From the NCBI GenBank assembly GCA_026391355.1, contig JAPLDH010000046.1:1-64000 (forward strand): DNA of 64,000 nt, written 5' to 3'. The position numbers and the translations under genes were made by a program. This document shows positions 16,267 through 23,668 of the stretch, one piece after another (within the stretch, counting starts at the first letter, position 1; each line of letters opens with the position of its first letter). The stretch comes from Bacteroidota bacterium. Its GTDB lineage: Bacteria; Bacteroidota; Bacteroidia; Bacteroidales; FEN-979. The notes under the pieces were generated by a model, which worked only from the letters and a program-made list of their open reading frames with translations, was not told the origin of the DNA and did no database searches.

Positions 16267-16552
16267 TGCTTTCCATCTCCTTTCTTATTTCCCTGATCCT
16301 TTGCGTCGTCGCATTTTTATCAGGAAAAGATAGTGCGTCGGGGCCACAAATCTTCGAGCATGCCCTGCAGAAAACAACACAATTATTCGCATTCCTGATG
16401 ATTAATTTGATGTCTTCGGTTTCCCTGACCTCAAAAACTTTATGAGGACAGAATTTCACACATTCCATACAATAATCGCATTTTGTATAATCGATTGTCG
16501 GTTTCCAATCGATTTTATCGCGTTCAACTCCCATGAATGTAGTCTCGCTCAT
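16259..16552 (-). CDS. 2[4Fe-4S] ferredoxin
   Basis: 97 residues with two cluster motifs: C25-x2-C28-x2-C31-x3-C35 followed by Pro (CDYCMECVKFCP) and C58-x3-C62-x2-C65-x3-C69 (CVVFCRACSKICG). Cytoplasmic. Overlaps both neighbours (4 bp with the HdrA-like gene, 8 bp with the DGC-lipoyl gene). Probably the electron-entry subunit of the HdrA-like/DGC-lipoyl complex. Confidence 0.88.
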   Translation of the reverse strand: MSETTFMGVERDKIDWKPTIDYTKCDYCMECVKFCPHKVFEVRETEDIKLIIRNANNCVVFCRACSKICGPDALSFPDKNATTQRIREIRKEMESNG

Positions 16553-16923
16553 TTTGACTCCTCCAATTTTTCAAGCGCTGCACTTACTTTTTCAATTGCC
16601 TGGTCGGTCGTCATATCCCGCACATCGATTGCGGTTAAATCTTTGTTTACATCGAGACCGGCTTCTGCAAAAGCGTCTTTGAACATCTTACGCTGCATAT
16701 TCAGAGCACAGGCTCCGATAACAACTTTCCGATGCGCTTTAAGATAATCATGTAAAAACCGGTCTCCGTCTTCCTCACAAAGTTGAGGATGGATAAATCC
16801 ATATTCAACCGGCAATTCGATTCTCACTCTGTTTATAAAGTCCCATATATCCATTTGCGAAAATCCGGGACATTTCCCCGTGCAAACGCACATAATGAAA
16901 CCAGGTTTTTCCTTTTCTGACAT
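16549..16923 (-). CDS. HdrA N-terminal-domain-like protein
   Basis: 124 residues. FIMCVCTGKCPGFSQMDIW, IHPQLCEEDGDRFLHDYLKAHRKVVIGACALNMQRKMF and the FAEAGLD segment resemble the N-terminal domain of heterodisulfide-reductase HdrA, which precedes its FAD domain; here that domain stands alone. Cys at 12, 14, 18 and in QLC/GAC could hold an iron-sulfur cluster. It begins the Fd-DGC block 71 bp after arsG. Identity moderately sure; role inferred. Confidence 0.65.
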   Translation of the reverse strand: MSEKEKPGFIMCVCTGKCPGFSQMDIWDFINRVRIELPVEYGFIHPQLCEEDGDRFLHDYLKAHRKVVIGACALNMQRKMFKDAFAEAGLDVNKDLTAIDVRDMTTDQAIEKVSAALEKLEESK

Positions 16924-16994
16924 AAATTCAATTTTCTAAAGGTCAGTTTTTTGTAGAAATCCGAAACGATAAATTAAAAAAGTGTAACCTTTTT

Positions 16995-17693
16995 CTATAT
17001 GAAAAATACCGTTATGTAATAAATCCCGACCAGTATAAACACTACCGCCACTACTCTCCGGAACCACAATTCGAATAGTTTTATCCGATCATAAAGTTTA
17101 CCTACATTCCCGACCGCGTACGCAAGCAACCATGCAAAGATGATCACCGGCAGGCCTGTTGCAATTGCGAAAACTACCGGTAAATACAAACCACTTGCAC
17201 TGGCAATAGTCATTGGAATCAACATAGCAAAATAGAGTACACCGCTGTAAGGACAAAATGCCATTGCAAATACCATCCCCAACAATAATGTCCCCCAGTA
17301 GCTTCGCTTGCTGTGTTCTCCCATTTTCTCAGTTAAACCAGAGAAACCAGGGAATTTAATCTTAATGAAGTCGAGCATAAAAAGACCTATAATGATCAAC
17401 AAAGGACCCAATAATTTTTCTCCCCATCCCTGAAAGAGCATTGAAACATGCATTTTACTGGCCCCAAAAAAGAGGATTACTCCTAAACCAGTATAAGAAA
17501 TCGCCCGGCCAAGAGTGTAAACCAATCCTTTCAGAAAAACCCGTCTGCGGTTTTCAATATCACGGCTGATAAACCCAATAGCTGAGATATTGGTTGCCAA
17601 GGGACAAGGGCTGATCGCCGTCATCAATCCCAGAATGAAGGCAGTCAGTGCAGCATAGTGGGAGTTTTCGAGAATAGTTTGCAGCCAATTCAT
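16995..17693 (-). CDS. arsG: ArsG-family aromatic aminoarsenical efflux permease
   Basis: 232 residues with about six helices. The first carries MTAISPCPLATNISAIGFIS, a CcdA/DsbD-like motif of this family; FCPYSGVLYFAMLIP lies in the fourth helix. Third gene of arsR-arsE-arsF-arsG. Published work on ArsEFG in Shewanella describes ArsG as the exporter of aminoaryl arsenicals formed by ArsE/ArsF. The family call rests on order and size as well as motifs; a thiol-disulfide role is an alternative. Confidence 0.78.
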   Translation of the reverse strand: MNWLQTILENSHYAALTAFILGLMTAISPCPLATNISAIGFISRDIENRRRVFLKGLVYTLGRAISYTGLGVILFFGASKMHVSMLFQGWGEKLLGPLLIIIGLFMLDFIKIKFPGFSGLTEKMGEHSKRSYWGTLLLGMVFAMAFCPYSGVLYFAMLIPMTIASASGLYLPVVFAIATGLPVIIFAWLLAYAVGNVGKLYDRIKLFELWFRRVVAVVFILVGIYYITVFFI

Positions 17694-17711
17694 GATTTGA
17701 AGATTTGAAAA

Positions 17712-18107
17712 TTATTTTACCATCCCGTCTATCGCCTTCTTAATCTCCGCAGTCAGTTTATCCGGATCATTATTCGCATACAAAAACCCTTTCTCCGTCA
17801 GGTCAACACGCTTATCACCGCAGGTCACCAAGAGGGTCTGGCCTTCAACCTTATGCATGGTACCGATCTCCTCGCCGGCTTTTTCGTCAAGATTGATACT
17901 CTGAAAGGAGATCTCTCCCTTTTTCAGTTTATCTGCATACAGCGTTTCAACGGCTTTCTTAGCAGTCTTTTCCAGGTTCTGACAAGTCATACACCGCCGG
18001 GTAAAATGGAAATAGAAAACTTCAATTTTTGCTGTTGTTGCAGGAGTTCCGGCCAACATAACTGATACCGTAAACAGTACCAGTAAAAACAAAACACTTT
18101 TTTTCAT
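17712..18107 (-). CDS. arsF: ArsF-family protein, nitro-organoarsenical reductase subunit
   Basis: 131 residues: signal peptide or anchor (VLFLLVLFTVSVMLAG), then VFYFHFTRRCMTCQNLEKTAKKAV with C39-x-x-C42, EISFQSINLDEK and QTLLVTCGDKRVDLTEKGF. This matches the small ArsF protein of the arsEFG operon. It lies 9 bp after arsE and 18 bp before arsG. A paralog lies at 14090. The predicted location is periplasmic or membrane-facing, which fits the CcdA-like ArsG neighbour. Confidence 0.78.
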   Translation of the reverse strand: MKKSVLFLLVLFTVSVMLAGTPATTAKIEVFYFHFTRRCMTCQNLEKTAKKAVETLYADKLKKGEISFQSINLDEKAGEEIGTMHKVEGQTLLVTCGDKRVDLTEKGFLYANNDPDKLTAEIKKAIDGMVK

Positions 18108-18116
18108 AGATGATAT

Positions 18117-18356
18117 TTATTTTGTTAGTAATTGTTTGATTTCATCGGATGAAGGCACACGCCCTTTTACAATGACTTTTTCATCCACAACAAGGGCTGG
18201 GGTCGACATTATCCCATATTTCATGATTTCCATAATGTCTTCCACCTTGGTAATAGTGGCAATGATGCCGTTCTTTTCTACCACTTCACGGGTTATTTTT
18301 TCCAGGGTTCTGCAATTTGGACAACCGGTACCCAGAATCTTAATTTCCATTTTCAA
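18117..18356 (-). CDS. arsE: ArsE-like small thioredoxin/redox-active disulfide protein
   Basis: 79 residues with GTGCPNCRTLEKI (C12-x-x-C15), ITKVEDIMEIMKYGIMSTPALVV with the cis-Pro and VKGRVPSSDEIKQLL. This is the short thioredoxin-2 (redox-active disulfide) family, the size of ArsE. Cytoplasmic. Second gene of the operon, 77 bp after arsR. Confidence 0.8.
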   Translation of the reverse strand: MKMEIKILGTGCPNCRTLEKITREVVEKNGIIATITKVEDIMEIMKYGIMSTPALVVDEKVIVKGRVPSSDEIKQLLTK

Positions 18357-18399
18357 GGTTTATAATTTGTCATACTTTATCATCTTCAATTTCAAATCA

Positions 18400-18433
18400 C
18401 CACATTAGTACATCAGCACATCAGCACATTATC
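18400..18433. repeat. Tandem words between arsR and arsE
   Basis: CACATTAGTACATCAGCACATCAGCACATTA-type repetition of ACATCAGC units in the 77-bp spacer. No gene or clear hairpin. Confidence 0.45.
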
Positions 18434-18742
18434 TCATTTTCTAAAAAATCCGTCAAAAAGCTTTTGAGCCTCTTCCCAGTGCTCCTTATTGATACAATAT
18501 TTAATGTAGGGAGGGTTGATCTCGCCCTGGATCAGACCGGCTTTTTTCAACTCCTTGAGATGTTCTGAGAGTGTTGACCGTGCAATAGGAAGTTCTTCTG
18601 CCATGTCGCCACTATAACAGCATTTACCAATGTTGTCGGCGAGAAAGTCCAGGATGAAAATCCTAACCGGATGTGCCATTGCTTTTGCATACCGTGCCAT
18701 TTTTTCCTGGTTCACCGTGAAATATTTCTTTTCTGTAATCAT
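18434..18742 (-). CDS. arsR: ArsR-family metalloregulator of the arsEFG operon
   Basis: 102 residues: AMAHPVRIFILDFLADNIGKCCYSGD, then recognition helix IARSTLSEHLKELKKAGLIQG. Candidate As(III) ligands are C41, C42 and C83. Similar to the second ArsR at 9146 (shared Cys just before the helix-turn-helix and in the YC wing), but with an extra adjacent Cys. An inverted repeat overlapping its start region suggests autoregulation. Confidence 0.93.
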   Translation of the reverse strand: MITEKKYFTVNQEKMARYAKAMAHPVRIFILDFLADNIGKCCYSGDMAEELPIARSTLSEHLKELKKAGLIQGEINPPYIKYCINKEHWEEAQKLFDGFFRK

Positions 18743-18753
18743 ATCATTTTGTA

Positions 18754-18779
18754 TTTCGTAGAATAACGAAACAAAAGTA
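18754..18779 (-). promoter_or_regulatory. arsEFG promoter and operator
   Basis: On the minus strand the -7 element TACTTTTG (18772-18779) is followed directly by the inverted repeat TTTCGT-N6-ACGAAA (18754-18771). A repressor bound there would block transcription start. 11 bp before the arsR start. Confidence 0.62.
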
Positions 18780-18905
18780 CACTTATTTTAAATACAATGA
18801 CTTTTTTTGGAGTGATTTTGGAGAGGCAAAAGGGACATGGTTCCACTCTGACCATTCTTCACCTAATCAAATGCTTTGATTGTTCCCGGCTGGGCTTATT
18901 TTGGA

Positions 18906-19580
18906 TTACCGGTAAATAATGATTTTCTTATTCTCTTCGAAGTTTGAAGTTTTGATGTGTAAGAAATAGATGCCGTTTTTAATGCCACTAATATTAAAAT
19001 TAGTTGATTTGGTTTGCAAAATTGTTTGTCCCAAGGTATTGATCAAACTGACCTGGAAGAAAATATTTACTCCATTATCAACAAACAGTTGATGGATAGG
19101 TTTAGCCCAGCCCTGACGGTTTGCAGTAAAACCCCAGGTAATACTATCAGCTTCGTATCCTCCCCATTCATAATACCGGGCAGTTAAAATTCCACCTCTT
19201 CCTTCTCCTCGGGTATGATGGGCAAAGACAAATTTGTATTGTTCAGTGCTGTTTTTAAGTGTATTTTTAAGCCACTGATACTGTGTGTTTCCCAATGTCC
19301 ATGCCCATTTTTCGGGCTTTGCAGAGTGGCATACGTGGCTAAATTATCGGGTGGTCTCCTCCGAAATTATCACCCAAAGTCAGCATAAAGTCGGGATTAT
19401 CCTTTGCCTGGTTTGCCAATGTGATCTGATACAAACCCCGGGCACCTTTTTTATCACAAAGATGTTCATCTGCTTCCACAGTAAAAGTAAATGTCTATCC
19501 GGTTGCCCGTTGAGTATGAAAGGAATGTTCTGTTCCGGAAAGAAAAGAGTCTGATCCGGTGGCACGGTATCGCTCTCAAG
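18906..19580 (-). pseudogene. Decayed metallophosphoesterase with T9SS tail
   Basis: A remnant of a second copy of the phosphatase at 23669. Reading leftwards: ERYRATGSDSFLSGTEHSFH and HTQRATG match the intact protein, then an in-frame TAG (in G-stop-TFTFTVEADEH), then LTLGDNFGGDHP and a frameshift. About 110 residues are missing before KPEKWAWTLGNTQYQWLKN. The sequence then runs to VDNGVNIFF and jumps straight to the sorting domain (VSLINTLGQTIL), so the GHDH metal motif is lost. The N-terminal part is missing too. Tail end of the T9SS operon. Confidence 0.85.
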
Positions 19581-19658
19581 ATAAACAGCCTGACAAGGAG
19601 TAATTTATTCCTGGAAAATACAAATGTAATAAGGATTAATCTAAGCCCTTCCTGATAA

Positions 19659-21374
19659 TTACCGGATAACGGTCATCCTTTTCGTCTCTGAATTATTTCC
19701 GCAGGAGAGCGTGTAAAAATAAATTCCGCCATCTAATCCTTCACTGTTAAAATTGTACTGATAGCTTCCGGGGACCTTGTCTTCATCAGCAATCACTGAG
19801 ATTTTTCGCCCATATAGATCAGTGATAAAAAGCCGGACATGACTTCTTATAAATAAAGTAAACCTGATCGTAGTCGCGGAATTAAAAGGATTCGGATTGT
19901 TCTGGTTTAACAGGAAGATGGTTGAATTTTTACCCGGATTATCCGGGATACCGGCAGGAAAGCATTCTATCGGGTCGCCCGGAGTCAGATCTTTTCCAGT
20001 AAATGCCGGATAATCGGGAGGGTACCTGTACACCCTGAAAATTGAATTCTCGGTCTCATCCGGATGTGAAGGATCGTGCGGTATCGAATCATACCGGCAC
20101 AGCGTCCCGGTATTAATGGTTGGGTTGACGTATTTCCAAACGACAAGTCCTGCAGGAGTAACTTCCGTGAATGTTCCGAGCGGACCATTATCGATTAATG
20201 TATTTCCATTTTGTAAGCGTTGAGCGCCAGAGATATCGCTTGCAAAAAGTGATTCCGGAGGATCCGCTACATAAGTCCAGGCCAGGGATGTCGGACCATA
20301 TGCCATTCCTGTCAGAAGTGTATAATTCCCGCTGCCATCCACCGGAGGCGTTATTTCGTCAATGGTAGAGTAACCCTGCTGAATACCGTTGTTGAAGCAG
20401 GTGAAATCACCGGAACCGGGACAATCCGTATGTACCCACTCCACATCATGCTGTTCATCAAATTTCCGATCATTATTTGTCCCCCTACCATAGGTCAGAG
20501 GATTTCCCCAGCGATACAGGAGATCGCCTCCCTTCCCATGGGTACCGCCAGTGTGGCTCGCCGACTGGGCTGTTGTGGTGCTGTGATCAATAACCCAGAC
20601 CTCGCTGTTCCCCCTTACACTTAATGCAATCTCATCAAAAGCAGGATTGTAATCAATACAATTCATGTGATTCCAGAACTGGGGCAGCAGCCGGTGATCG
20701 CCATCGCAATCGACCAGCTCAGGATGTGCATTCACTACCCCATAATTGTTTTTTAAAGGATCATAATCCTGGATCAGGTGATCCCATACATGCCATTCCC
20801 AAACAACATTCCCTCCGACCGGAAATGTCGGTTGTATTTCAATCACACAATCCGGGCACATATTTCCGTTCTGGAAAATATCCTGGGAAAGTTTGCCCGG
20901 ATCAAAACCAGCTGCAAGCACATCGGCAAGCAATTTTTTTTCCGCCACCAGCATGATGATATTACCATTCGGGAGCCGTTTAAAATCATGGTGCTGCGTA
21001 TAGTCAGCCGTTGAATAATTGAATTCCCAGATGAGGTTGTCATCCCATGTGTATTCTTCGATCCTGCCTCCTTCTCCTCCTCCCAGGCCCAGCTGGCCTT
21101 GTATCTCACAGCTCCTTAAAAGATCCCCGTTTTCCAGCAGGTAAACCGTTTGTCCCGGTGCATAGGTACTCGCGGTCCATTCATGGATCTTCCGGCCTTC
21201 ATTATCGATTATGTATGTCATCGTGTTGTGCTTCGGGGCAAATACAGTATAACCGACGAATGCATTGGCAGTATCATTTAGAAACAACCCTACTGTCTGG
21301 TTCTGACTGTAAGCACTTCCTGCTCCGATGAATATCATCCCAATGATCAACATATTTATTTTCATATTTTTCAT
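19659..21374 (-). CDS. T9SS-secreted arylsulfate sulfotransferase (ASST-like)
   Basis: 571 residues. Signal peptide, then an ASST-type six-bladed propeller: TQHHDFKRLPNGNIIMLV, HMNCIDYNPAFDEIALSVRGNSEVWVIDHS, DEQHDVEWV and RLQNGNTLIDNG. The C-terminal 80 residues are a T9SS sorting domain (NQNNPNPFNSATTIRF, GIYFYTL, KRMTVIR). ASST enzymes transfer sulfate between phenols; many Bacteroidota paralogs are uncharacterised. Paralog of 25411. Last intact gene of the operon, 11 bp after the FGE-like gene. Confidence 0.82.
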   Translation of the reverse strand: MKNMKINMLIIGMIFIGAGSAYSQNQTVGLFLNDTANAFVGYTVFAPKHNTMTYIIDNEGRKIHEWTASTYAPGQTVYLLENGDLLRSCEIQGQLGLGGGEGGRIEEYTWDDNLIWEFNYSTADYTQHHDFKRLPNGNIIMLVAEKKLLADVLAAGFDPGKLSQDIFQNGNMCPDCVIEIQPTFPVGGNVVWEWHVWDHLIQDYDPLKNNYGVVNAHPELVDCDGDHRLLPQFWNHMNCIDYNPAFDEIALSVRGNSEVWVIDHSTTTAQSASHTGGTHGKGGDLLYRWGNPLTYGRGTNNDRKFDEQHDVEWVHTDCPGSGDFTCFNNGIQQGYSTIDEITPPVDGSGNYTLLTGMAYGPTSLAWTYVADPPESLFASDISGAQRLQNGNTLIDNGPLGTFTEVTPAGLVVWKYVNPTINTGTLCRYDSIPHDPSHPDETENSIFRVYRYPPDYPAFTGKDLTPGDPIECFPAGIPDNPGKNSTIFLLNQNNPNPFNSATTIRFTLFIRSHVRLFITDLYGRKISVIADEDKVPGSYQYNFNSEGLDGGIYFYTLSCGNNSETKRMTVIR

Positions 21375-21385
21375 TGTTTATCAGG

Positions 21386-23650
21386 TTATTTAATCAGTAT
21401 GATTTTTTTTGTCGAAATTCGGACTCCATCTGAACAGGTACAGAAATAGACTCCGCTGCTTTCACGGTCCCCATTCCAGGCCGTCGTATACCATCCTGGG
21501 TTTTTCGTTTCATCCGCCAGGATGGAAACGGTTTGGTTGTATAAATTGCTGATTTTTATTGTAACATGGGAGGTCACAGGGATGTAATATTTGAGGGTCG
21601 TCGAATGGCTGAACGGGTTTGGAAAATTTTGCAGCAGCAGGCATGTACCACTTCCACTGTCTCCCGGTCCATTTATTTCGAGCGGGAAGGAATACTGCCG
21701 GGCAACCCTGAATCCAACATGATACCAGGGATGATTAGGATCCTGGGGTCCCCGGAAATAAGAAGGATCCCGATTTGAAACCCTTGAATGCCCGTCATTT
21801 ACCCCGTTTGAATCAATGCCGTTGTACCAGTTCCCACCGCGCATGCCACGGTAGGCCTTACCATCCGGCATCACAGAGCCTGCGTCTGGACCTTTGGGAT
21901 TGTCATAGGGACTCAATTCGTAATAATTACCTGCGTACCAATCGTTGACGAATTCCCAGACATTACCCTGGAAATCGTAAAGTCCAAAACCATTTGCACC
22001 ATCCGTTGTCTGGTAGGTTGAAGCACTTCCAGGCCAGTTATAATCTGACTTCTGCTTCAATGTTCCGTCATAGAACCCTGCCGGGGTTGTCAGAGGATAG
22101 GCGCCTGTTTCATAAGGATCACCTGAATTCGGCAGATTCGCCTGTGTTATGTCAACTGTATTCCCGTTCTCAAATTTTAAATATGGATCCGTATACCCTC
22201 CCCTTCCTGCATATTCCCACTCGGCTTCGGTCGGAAGGCGATACCCGTTACTGTTAAAATCGCACTCCCACGTCGTTGTATTATAACATTTCGACAAGCC
22301 ATTCTGACTGCTTAGCCAGTTACAATAAACCGCTGCCCCGTACCACATGACGCCAACAACCGGGTGAGAAGACCTGAAATCGGCCATCGAAAAAACGCTT
22401 CCGTCGTACCCGATACTGTAATACGGCGCATCCTGATAGGTATAGTAAAGCGTATTGGTGTCGCCGGCGAGATGAACCTTGTTGTTGGTCACCTGGATCG
22501 ACCCTGATAGTAACAATGTATTCAGGAAGGTCATAAATTGCTCGTTCGTGGTCTCTGTTACAGACAGATAAAGGGAGTCGATCTTCACCAGGTGAATGGG
22601 TATTTCATCGTCAGGATGGCTGGGATCGTAATGTCCGTTGTGGTCACCCATCTCATATTCACCCCCGGGAATCCCGAGTTCAGATATGTTCATGCTTTTA
22701 TTATCCAACCCGCCTCTCACAAGAATAACATGTTCCTTCACGCTCTTGTCAGTTTGTGAAACAATGCCGTAATCGACATTTATATCCCAGGCTTTTGAAG
22801 CCGTCTGGAATAAAGTAGTGGAAGACCAGTAATTACCTGAAAGAATATTGATAAAAAAGTTCTTATCGAATGATGGTTTGAAAAGTGTAACCTCATTTAA
22901 GGACTGAAGTTCTTTGACATTGGGCACTCTCCAGTCATTGTTGCCGGCAAGGGATATGCTTTTGCTGTAAATAAGAGCATCCTCCCAGGTCAATGTATCA
23001 TTCGTCTGAATTTTCTGCCAGGTCAACCCGGTAAAATTATCGGCAATAGTTCCATCTCCATTATCGGTGAAGTGTGAAACATTGAATATTGTTGATACCA
23101 GGTCTCTTACAGCTCTTACCTGGAATGATTTTATTCCGCCGGCGCTGATGGTTTCTGTTTTCGGATGAGCCCCGATGCCACCACCGGCATTGACCACCCA
23201 TACTTTTGTTGAATCATCAGCCCTTTTCTCACTGGTCCACCAGTATTCAGCCTGTGTTTTTGTGAAGATGGAAGTGTCGAGCGCCGGATTAAGATGGTTA
23301 TAGTTATTTATACTGAAGAGTTCGATGCCCGTAGGGAGACGCCAATCGGTATATCCGCCAAGTATCAGATTGCTGCAATAGGTAATGGTATTCTCAAAGG
23401 TCATCTCGCCGCCATCAACTTTCTGCCACATCAATAAAGTATTATTATCCGTAATGGTCCCGTCTCCGTTGTCGGTGAAGGATGACGGATTGATGAGATA
23501 GTCGGCATCCTCACCCGGTGTGGAGGTGTAGCTTCCGGTTTGACCTGAATCCTGAAGCTTGAACGGCAGCAGCTTCTGAGCGGATAGATGAGAAATCGAT
23601 AATCCTGTAAGCGTAGTGATCAGTACCCATATTTTCAATTGTCTTATCAT
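21386..23650 (-). CDS. T9SS-secreted protein with two DUF1566 domains and an FGE-sulfatase domain
   Basis: 754 residues. After the signal peptide come two Lcl/DUF1566 C-type-lectin-like domains (GGYTDWRLPTGIELFSI and GNNDWRVPNVKELQSL, each with a YWW/YWSS core), then an FGE-sulfatase domain (GGEYEMGDHNGH, GYRLPTEAEWEYAGRGG, GLYDFQGNVWEFVNDWY, MRGGNWYNG) and a T9SS tail (NFPNPFSHSTTLKYY, KKIILIK). The cysteines of formylglycine-generating enzyme are not visible near SRVSNRDPSYF, so it is more likely a binding module than a sulfatase activator. Between two phosphatase/ASST genes. Confidence 0.82.
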   Translation of the reverse strand: MIRQLKIWVLITTLTGLSISHLSAQKLLPFKLQDSGQTGSYTSTPGEDADYLINPSSFTDNGDGTITDNNTLLMWQKVDGGEMTFENTITYCSNLILGGYTDWRLPTGIELFSINNYNHLNPALDTSIFTKTQAEYWWTSEKRADDSTKVWVVNAGGGIGAHPKTETISAGGIKSFQVRAVRDLVSTIFNVSHFTDNGDGTIADNFTGLTWQKIQTNDTLTWEDALIYSKSISLAGNNDWRVPNVKELQSLNEVTLFKPSFDKNFFINILSGNYWSSTTLFQTASKAWDINVDYGIVSQTDKSVKEHVILVRGGLDNKSMNISELGIPGGEYEMGDHNGHYDPSHPDDEIPIHLVKIDSLYLSVTETTNEQFMTFLNTLLLSGSIQVTNNKVHLAGDTNTLYYTYQDAPYYSIGYDGSVFSMADFRSSHPVVGVMWYGAAVYCNWLSSQNGLSKCYNTTTWECDFNSNGYRLPTEAEWEYAGRGGYTDPYLKFENGNTVDITQANLPNSGDPYETGAYPLTTPAGFYDGTLKQKSDYNWPGSASTYQTTDGANGFGLYDFQGNVWEFVNDWYAGNYYELSPYDNPKGPDAGSVMPDGKAYRGMRGGNWYNGIDSNGVNDGHSRVSNRDPSYFRGPQDPNHPWYHVGFRVARQYSFPLEINGPGDSGSGTCLLLQNFPNPFSHSTTLKYYIPVTSHVTIKISNLYNQTVSILADETKNPGWYTTAWNGDRESSGVYFCTCSDGVRISTKKIILIK

Positions 23651-23668
23651 AATGTTCTCTTCTTAAAT

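Noticed and set aside
20624-20956. Plus-strand open frames inside the ASST gene
   Set aside because: Shadows of the minus-strand coding sequence with unlikely composition.
21386-23650. FGE-type protein as an active sulfatase activator
   Set aside because: The catalytic Cys pair is not visible and no sulfatase is present; kept as a structural or binding module.
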